This document shows, in pieces, positions 6,764 through 10,698 of a stretch of DNA of 10,698 nt. The number at the start of each line of letters is the position of its first letter. The stretch's first letter is position 1. Under the pieces are notes generated by a model, which made no database searches, was not told where the DNA came from, and saw only the letters and a list, made by a program, of their open reading frames with translations. The stretch comes from DTU018 sp964618175 (GTDB lineage: Bacteria > Bacillota > Syntrophomonadia > Syntrophomonadales > Syntrophomonadaceae), in assembly GCA_964618175.1 (NCBI GenBank), contig CAZTZX010000065.1, positions 1 to 10,698 on the forward strand, given 5' to 3'. Made by a program: the position numbers and the translations under genes.

Positions 6764-7981
6764 ATGTATATAGAGAGGGCTTTAGAAAAAACGATACTGG
6801 AAATGCAGGGCAGCTTTCCCGTGGTATTAGTTACTGGGCCTCGCCAGGTCGGTAAAACAACTATGCTGCAAAAAATGGCCAATAACCAAAGGAACTATGT
6901 GACCCTAGATGATCCTATGATTCGCGATTTGGCTGTCAGCGATCCGGAGTTGTTTCTGCAGAGATTTGAGCCACCCGTCATTATTGATGAAATTCAATAT
7001 GCCCCCCAGCTATTACCGTTTATCAAAATGTATGTAGACAAGAACTCTTTAAAAGGAGCTATTTGGCTGACCGGTTCACAGGCCTTTCATTTAATGAAAA
7101 ATGCCAGTGAATCTCTGGCTGGAAGGGTAGGCATAGTTCAGCTTTTGGGGCTTTCCAACAGCGAAATTCAAAAAACCAACCATACCCCCTTCACCACCGA
7201 TTCTGATCAGTTAATGAACAAACTAAAGTCATTGGCACCCCAAAGTTTGCAGGAAGTTTTCAAGAGAATTCATACCGGCAGTATGCCGGCATTATATAGC
7301 CAAGACAATATTAACGTAGACATTTTCCATTCTTCCTATGTCCAGACCTATCTGCAAAGAGACATAAGAGATCTTACTCAGGTAGGTGACGAGCTGACCT
7401 TTTTACGCTTTTTATCATCAGTGGCGGCTCGTACCAGTCAAGTAGTCAATTATGCTGATCTAGCCAAAGATGCGGGGATAAGTTCTCCAACTGCCAAGCA
7501 GTGGTTATCTATTCTGGTGTCTTCGGGAATGGTGGCTCTGATCCAACCATACTTTAACAATGCCTTGAAAAGAATTATCAAAACACCCAAAATGTACTTC
7601 CTTGATACTGGCCTGTGTGCTTACTTAACCAGATGGACAACTCCAGAAGCTCTGGAAGCTGGAGCAATGTCGGGAGCTTTTTTCGAAACCTGGGTGGTTA
7701 GTGAAATCATTAAGAGTTACTTAAACCAGGGGAAAAGGCCTCCCCTTTACTTTTACCGTGACAAAGATCAAAAGGAAATTGACCTGATTATCCACGAGAA
7801 TGATATTCTGTATCCCATTGAAATCAAAAAAACCAGTAACCCTTCCCGAGAGGCCGTAAAGCATTTTGGGGTACTGGAAAAGGCAGGCCTTAGAGTAGGA
7901 ACAGGCAGTGTCCTATGCTTAACCTCACAACTGCTCCCCATAGACAATAATAATTGGTTTGTTCCTGCCTGGCTTATATAG
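6764..7981 (+). CDS. AAA+ ATPase with DUF4143 / PD-(D/E)XK-like C-terminal domain
   Basis: 405 residues. I chose ATG 6764 because GGAAGG sits six bases upstream and the protein then begins MYIERALEK, usual for the family; an in-frame TTG at 6701 coincides with the promoter -35. Residues about 15-130 are the ATPase core: Walker A GPRQVGKT (25-32), Walker B VIIDE (72-76) and a sensor-like LTGSQ (102-106). Residues about 188-290 contain a winged-helix-like segment and YFLDTGL (278-284). Residues 305-375 resemble a PD-(D/E)XK fold: FFETWV with E308, EID with D340, IEIKK with E353 and K355. Such proteins are common, often strain-variable, and of unsettled cellular role. The gene has no functional link to its neighbours, reads more A/T-rich by eye, and is bracketed by composite repeats, suggesting it arrived independently. 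All key ATPase motifs are intact. Confidence 0.88.
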   Translation: MYIERALEKTILEMQGSFPVVLVTGPRQVGKTTMLQKMANNQRNYVTLDDPMIRDLAVSDPELFLQRFEPPVIIDEIQYAPQLLPFIKMYVDKNSLKGAIWLTGSQAFHLMKNASESLAGRVGIVQLLGLSNSEIQKTNHTPFTTDSDQLMNKLKSLAPQSLQEVFKRIHTGSMPALYSQDNINVDIFHSSYVQTYLQRDIRDLTQVGDELTFLRFLSSVAARTSQVVNYADLAKDAGISSPTAKQWLSILVSSGMVALIQPYFNNALKRIIKTPKMYFLDTGLCAYLTRWTTPEALEAGAMSGAFFETWVVSEIIKSYLNQGKRPPLYFYRDKDQKEIDLIIHENDILYPIEIKKTSNPSREAVKHFGVLEKAGLRVGTGSVLCLTSQLLPIDNNNWFVPAWLI

Positions 7982-7997
7982 GAAGCCAGAGCCTACG

Positions 7998-8028
7998 CGC
8001 AAGTTAGGGGACCGTCCCCTAACTTGCG
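7998..8028. repeat. Family A copy 3, collapsed perfect palindrome
   Basis: A 31-bp palindrome: 15-base arms (CGCAAGTTAGGGGAC and its complement) around one base. It equals the two outer ends of a full family A element joined directly, with the inner half-arms and loop missing. It starts 17 bases after the ATPase stop and abuts the next family B copy. There is no T tract after it. Confidence 0.8.
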
Positions 8029-8070
8029 GTAGCGGAAACTTAAGTTTCCGCTACAAGGATGAGAGATTGC
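8029..8070. repeat. Palindromic repeat, family B copy 2
   Basis: A 26-bp perfect palindrome with half-site GTAGCGGAAACTT (8029-8054), followed by a tail ending AGAGATTGC (8062-8070). The first 23 bases are identical to 6635-6657, and both copies directly follow a family A element in the same order. Confidence 0.78.
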
Positions 8071-8080
8071 GACTAAACCC

Positions 8081-8103
8081 GTAGCGGAGACTTCAGTCTC
8101 CGC
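8081..8103. repeat. Palindromic repeat, family B copy 3 (variant)
   Basis: GTA precedes GCGGAGACT, two bases, AGTCTCCGC (8084-8103). Relative to copies 1 and 2 it carries paired changes on both arms (AAA to GAG with the matching complement), so the pairing is preserved although the sequence has changed. Confidence 0.65.
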
Positions 8104-8154
8104 GCCTACCCCAGAGATGAAATACTATGACAGACAATAGGGGTAATGCCAACA

Positions 8155-8250
8155 TCGCCCCCTACGATATGGAATGTTTGGTGTACTGTAGGGGCAAACG
8201 ACCCTGTTTGCCCATTTCCACGGCGGGGCGACAGAGACGTCGCCCCCTAC
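8155..8250. repeat. Family C hairpin cluster (GTAGGGGC / GCCCCTAC type)
   Basis: Two adjacent stem-loops: GGGCAAAC, six bases, GTTTGCCC (8192-8213) and GGGGCGAC, six bases, GTCGCCCC (8225-8246). They are bracketed by GTAGGGG (8188-8194) and CCCCTAC (8244-8250). TCGCCCCCTAC occurs twice in direct orientation, at 8155-8165 and 8240-8250. This resembles the GTAGGGGC...GCCCC intergenic repeats I recall from many bacteria; the match is from memory. Confidence 0.6.
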
Positions 8251-8267
8251 CAACGACGCGGGTACCG

Positions 8268-8297
8268 CGCAAGTGGAAGGGCCGTCTCCTAACTTGC
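8268..8297. repeat. Family A copy 4, single degenerate unit
   Basis: It matches the right arm of a full family A element (CGCAAGTGGAAGG ... CCTAACTTGC) with two substitutions and a lost terminal G. No partner arm is found nearby, so this is a solitary REP-like unit. Confidence 0.65.
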
Positions 8298-8337
8298 CTG
8301 ACCCCTTCCGCCTGATTTCCCTCTAAAACTTGGCGTA

Positions 8338-8367
8338 TAGACAAGTTTACCGAAGCGGTGTTAAAAT
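8338..8367 (+). promoter_or_regulatory. Putative promoter of the TagO/WecA-like gene
   Basis: TAGACA (8338-8343), an 18-base spacer and TAAAAT (8362-8367), with 5/6 matches at both hexamers. It lies 36 bases before the start codon and just past the repeat-rich region, so this gene is probably transcribed independently of the ATPase. Confidence 0.5.
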
Positions 8368-8403
8368 GATCGTAGTTTATGGACAAGGAGGGTTTGTCTG
8401 TCC

Positions 8404-9417
8404 ATGCCAGCGATATTGTACATTTTGCTAGTCTTGGCAGCTTTTGTCGTGGCCTATATTTTTACACCTTATGCCATACAAATAGCTTTAAAAATAGGTG
8501 CTATAGATAAGCCTGATCAGCGCAAAGTTCACCAGCAGACCATGCCCCGTCTAGGCGGCTTGGCTATTGTTATGGCTTTCATGATCGCCACCCTGATATT
8601 ATCCTGGGGCAATTCTGTATTTTACGGAATACTGGCCGGAGGGATCATTATTTTCCTGGTAGGGATGCTGGATGATATCTACCAGCTTTCCCCCTGGGTA
8701 AAACTAATAGGTCAATGTTTGGCGACCGTTGTGGCCATGTATTTTGGTGTGATAGTGCACTTTGTCACCAATCCCTTTGATGGGCTGTTGGCTCTGGGCT
8801 ATTTGAGCCTGCCGCTGACTTTTCTATGGATAGTCGGTGTTACCAATGCCATAAATTTGATCGACGGCTTGGACGGCCTGGCTGGTGGCGTATCGGCCAT
8901 CGCCGCAGCCACCATGGGTATAGTGGCTCTCCTGCAGGGTCAGACTGCGGTAGCAGTGACTGCCTTTATACTGGTGGCAGCCATAGCCGGTTTTCTACCC
9001 TATAATTTCCATCCCGCCCGCACCTTCATGGGGGACGGAGGATCTAATTTCCTGGGATTTGTACTGGCCTGTCTGGCTATAATGGGTACCGCTAAGAGCG
9101 CTGCCTTGATTTCCTTGTTCGTGCCGATTGTGATCCTGGGGATCCCCATATTTGATACCTTTTTTGCCATTATTCGTCGGATCCACAAGCGGGCCCCTAT
9201 TTTTATGCCAGATAAAGATCATCTGCACCATCGCCTGATGGCTTTAGGAATGAGTCATCGCCGCAGTGTTCTGATCATATATGGGATCAGTGCTTTCTTT
9301 GGAGGAGTGGCGGTCACCCTGTCCTTTACAACCAGTCCCAAAGCCAGCCTGGTACTGGCCTTGCTGTTACTGTTGATAGTGATCGGAGCTGACCGCATAG
9401 GCATGTTTACCGGTCAG
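8404..9417 (+). CDS. TagO/WecA-family undecaprenyl-phosphate glycosyl-1-phosphate transferase (3' end in assembly gap)
   Basis: 338 codons are visible from ATG 8404; AAGGAGGG (8385-8392) lies 11 bases upstream, rather far but strong. The family (PNPT superfamily, with MraY) moves a sugar-1-phosphate, usually GlcNAc-1-P, from a UDP-sugar to undecaprenyl phosphate at the membrane, the first step of wall polymer or teichoic acid assembly. Seen here: KVHQQTMPRLGG (41-52), the MLDD metal site (D90, D91), NAINLIDGLDGLAGG (148-162), FMGDGGSNFLG (208-218, D211), and DHLHHRL (272-278), the HxHHR-like loop typical of WecA/TagO rather than MraY. Multiple hydrophobic segments fill the rest. The family usually has about 350-380 residues, so only a short tail is lost in the N run. 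Whether the product is TagO, WecA or a related enzyme cannot be decided. Confidence 0.88.
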
Positions 9418-9517
9418 NNNNNNNNNNNNNNNNNNNNNNNNNNNNNNNNNNNNNNNNNNNNNNNNNNNNNNNNNNNNNNNNNNNNNNNNNNNNNNNNNNN
9501 NNNNNNNNNNNNNNNNN
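9418..9517. other. Assembly gap of 100 N
   Basis: Exactly 100 undetermined bases, the usual placeholder for a scaffold join. The real distance is unknown, so the end of the transferase gene, the spacing to the LCP gene and any gene or promoter between them cannot be judged. Confidence 0.99.
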
Positions 9518-9536
9518 GAATTTATAGGTGATCATA

Positions 9537-10698
9537 ATGAATAAACGCAAAAAATATTTAACCATGATGGTAGCAGCCGGATTGATTTTCGGACTCTGTT
9601 TTGGCATAGGTTCCGGGTTGACCAGTTTAATTGCCAATCGGGCAGTAGCCGATGATAATAAAACCCCGGATAGCGAAGAAGAGATCATGGAAAGACAGGA
9701 TGGGGAACGAACCAACATCCTGTTGCTGGGCGTTGATGCCCGTCCCGGTGAAGAAACGGCTCGCTCCGACACTATGATTCTGGTATCGGTGGATCCCGAC
9801 CTTAATAAAGCTGCCGTCGTTTCCATACCTCGTGACACCAAAGTCACCATAAAAGGTGCCACGGAAAAGATTTGTGCTGCCAATGTACTGGGCGGTCCAG
9901 ACTTGGCTGCCTCTCTCGTGGGAGACTTGATGAATATCAATGTTGACTATTGGGTAGAAATGGATTTCAACGGCTTCAAAAAAATCGTCGATACTGTGGG
10001 CGGAGTTACCATAACCGTGCCGGAACGTATGTACAAACCATCCGAAGGCATTGACCTGCAGCCGGGAACTAAGAAATTGAACGGTACCGATGCATTAGGC
10101 TTTGTGCGCTACCGAGACTATAACCTGGGTGATATAGATCGCGCCAGTCAGCAACAGGTGTTTATGAAGGCCTTAGCCAAAGAAGTTCTCCAGGCCAAGA
10201 CCATCCCTAAACTGCCGAAACTGATCAAAGATCTCAACAAATATATTGAGACCGATATGAAGGTGACCGAAATGCTGCGTATAGCCAGCTGGGCTCCTGG
10301 ATTTAAAGCTGAGGAAGTAGTAGCCCAGACTTTACCGGGCGCCTTCTACGACCAAGTGGATGAAAACGGTACCCTGCTGCAGAGCTACTGGCAGGTAGAC
10401 AAAAAGCAGGCAGCTGGTCTACTAGGGACTATGTTCGAAGGAGAAACCATAGCCGTAGTGCAGAATGCTATTCAGTCGGTGGTACCAACTCAAAACACTT
10501 CGGATAGTGATGACGAGTCTGATGATGCAGATAAAAATGAAGATAATGCAATAAAGCAGGATCCGGAAAAAGGCCCCGCAGGTTACGCGGAACGTCCCCA
10601 GTTGCCTACCCCCGACCACGAGGAAACCACAGAGCCTGAGCCTGAGGCAGAGGCAGAGGCCCCCACCCCGCCCCCGACCGATCCCGCCGGCCCAGAAG
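9537..10698 (+). CDS. LCP (LytR-CpsA-Psr) family cell-wall glycopolymer ligase (C-terminus cut off by window edge)
   Basis: 387 codons are visible from ATG 9537, with AGGTGAT five bases upstream. Residues 1-35 are a short cytoplasmic KRKK stretch and one membrane anchor. Residues about 58-220 are the LCP domain: NILLLGVDAR (60-69), RSDTMILVS (76-84, D78), SIPRDTKV (96-103, R99, D100), DYWVEMDFNGFKKIVDTVGGV (137-157) and VRYRDYN..GDIDRASQQQ (190-207) with R191, R193, D194, D199 and R202, the usual pyrophosphate- and polyprenol-binding residues. LCP enzymes transfer polymers from undecaprenyl pyrophosphate to peptidoglycan outside the membrane. From about residue 320 the chain becomes strongly acidic, then Pro/Glu-rich, and is probably disordered. 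The gene lies just after the TagO/WecA-like gene, a natural pairing of initiating and attaching enzymes. Confidence 0.9.
   Translation, partial: MNKRKKYLTMMVAAGLIFGLCFGIGSGLTSLIANRAVADDNKTPDSEEEIMERQDGERTNILLLGVDARPGEETARSDTMILVSVDPDLNKAAVVSIPRDTKVTIKGATEKICAANVLGGPDLAASLVGDLMNINVDYWVEMDFNGFKKIVDTVGGVTITVPERMYKPSEGIDLQPGTKKLNGTDALGFVRYRDYNLGDIDRASQQQVFMKALAKEVLQAKTIPKLPKLIKDLNKYIETDMKVTEMLRIASWAPGFKAEEVVAQTLPGAFYDQVDENGTLLQSYWQVDKKQAAGLLGTMFEGETIAVVQNAIQSVVPTQNTSDSDDESDDADKNEDNAIKQDPEKGPAGYAERPQLPTPDHEETTEPEPEAEAEAPTPPPTDPAGPE

Larger units (their letters stand above)
7982..8403. other. Gene-free region made largely of short palindromic repeats
   Basis: No credible gene is present. Short open frames here are built out of repeats, lack convincing ribosome sites and show no protein character. 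The stretch holds, in order, a collapsed family A repeat, two family B palindromes, a pair of family C hairpins, a single-unit family A repeat, and finally the promoter and ribosome site of the downstream transferase gene. Confidence 0.75.

Noticed and set aside
8029..8054. Family B palindrome as intrinsic terminator of the ATPase gene
   Set aside because: No T tract follows on either strand.
1613..8297. CRISPR array
   Set aside because: The repeats are few, palindromic, unevenly spaced, of differing lengths and in separate intergenic regions, with no cas genes.
8127..8315. 62-codon plus-strand open frame in the repeat region
   Set aside because: It is composed of family C and A repeats, with Arg/Pro-rich translation and no ribosome site.
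8162..8386. 74-codon minus-strand open frame
   Set aside because: It overlaps the same repeats and the promoter of the transferase gene on the opposite strand; no protein character.
9518..9531. Ending the transferase gene at the TGA at 9529-9531
   Set aside because: Frame across the gap holds only if exactly 100 bases are missing, which a placeholder does not show.
9407..9940. 177-codon minus-strand open frame crossing the gap
   Set aside because: It depends on the arbitrary length of the N run and is antisense to the LCP domain, which has clear motifs.

Overview
The window looks like the chromosome of a low-to-mid GC Gram-positive (Bacillota), most likely a Clostridia lineage such as Syntrophomonadaceae. 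The grounds are strong AGGAGG-type ribosome binding sites, sigma-A-like promoters, a CsaB pyruvyltransferase next to a DUF5693 membrane protein, a TagO/WecA-type glycosyl-1-phosphate transferase beside an LCP ligase, and many short intergenic palindromes. The lineage is an inference; nothing here fixes the species.

Layout. Positions 1-1542 (minus) encode a secreted GH26-like glycoside hydrolase cut by the left edge. A 281-bp divergent intergenic region follows, with two back-to-back promoters separated by a 36-bp-arm inverted repeat. Positions 1824-6510 (plus) form a two-gene operon: an 879-residue CsaB-MurJ fusion, then a 681-residue DUF5693 membrane protein one base downstream. Next come palindromic repeats, a DUF4143-type AAA+ ATPase (6764-7981) and a 422-bp gene-free stretch (7982-8403) packed with palindromes. 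A TagO/WecA-like transferase begins at 8404 and runs into a 100-N assembly gap (9418-9517). An LCP (LytR-CpsA-Psr) protein begins at 9537 and leaves the right edge.

How the genes fit together. Apart from the ATPase, everything belongs to envelope glycopolymer biology. TagO/WecA-type enzymes start a polymer on undecaprenyl phosphate, MurJ/MOP proteins flip lipid-linked glycans, CsaB adds pyruvate ketals to the secondary wall polymer that SLH-domain proteins bind, and LCP proteins attach polymers to peptidoglycan. The divergent GH26-like enzyme could trim or degrade a glycan outside the cell. I infer a pyruvylated secondary cell-wall polysaccharide module; no glycosyltransferases that would build the repeat unit are visible.

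The most notable points are the single-polypeptide CsaB-MurJ fusion, whose MurJ domain appears to lack several arginines important in E. coli MurJ; a nested REP/MITE-like palindrome family in four states (two full, one collapsed, one single unit); and the placement of the ATPase gene between two copies of the same composite repeat, which makes it look like an inserted or excisable cassette. I did not find a clearly new defence or mobile system.
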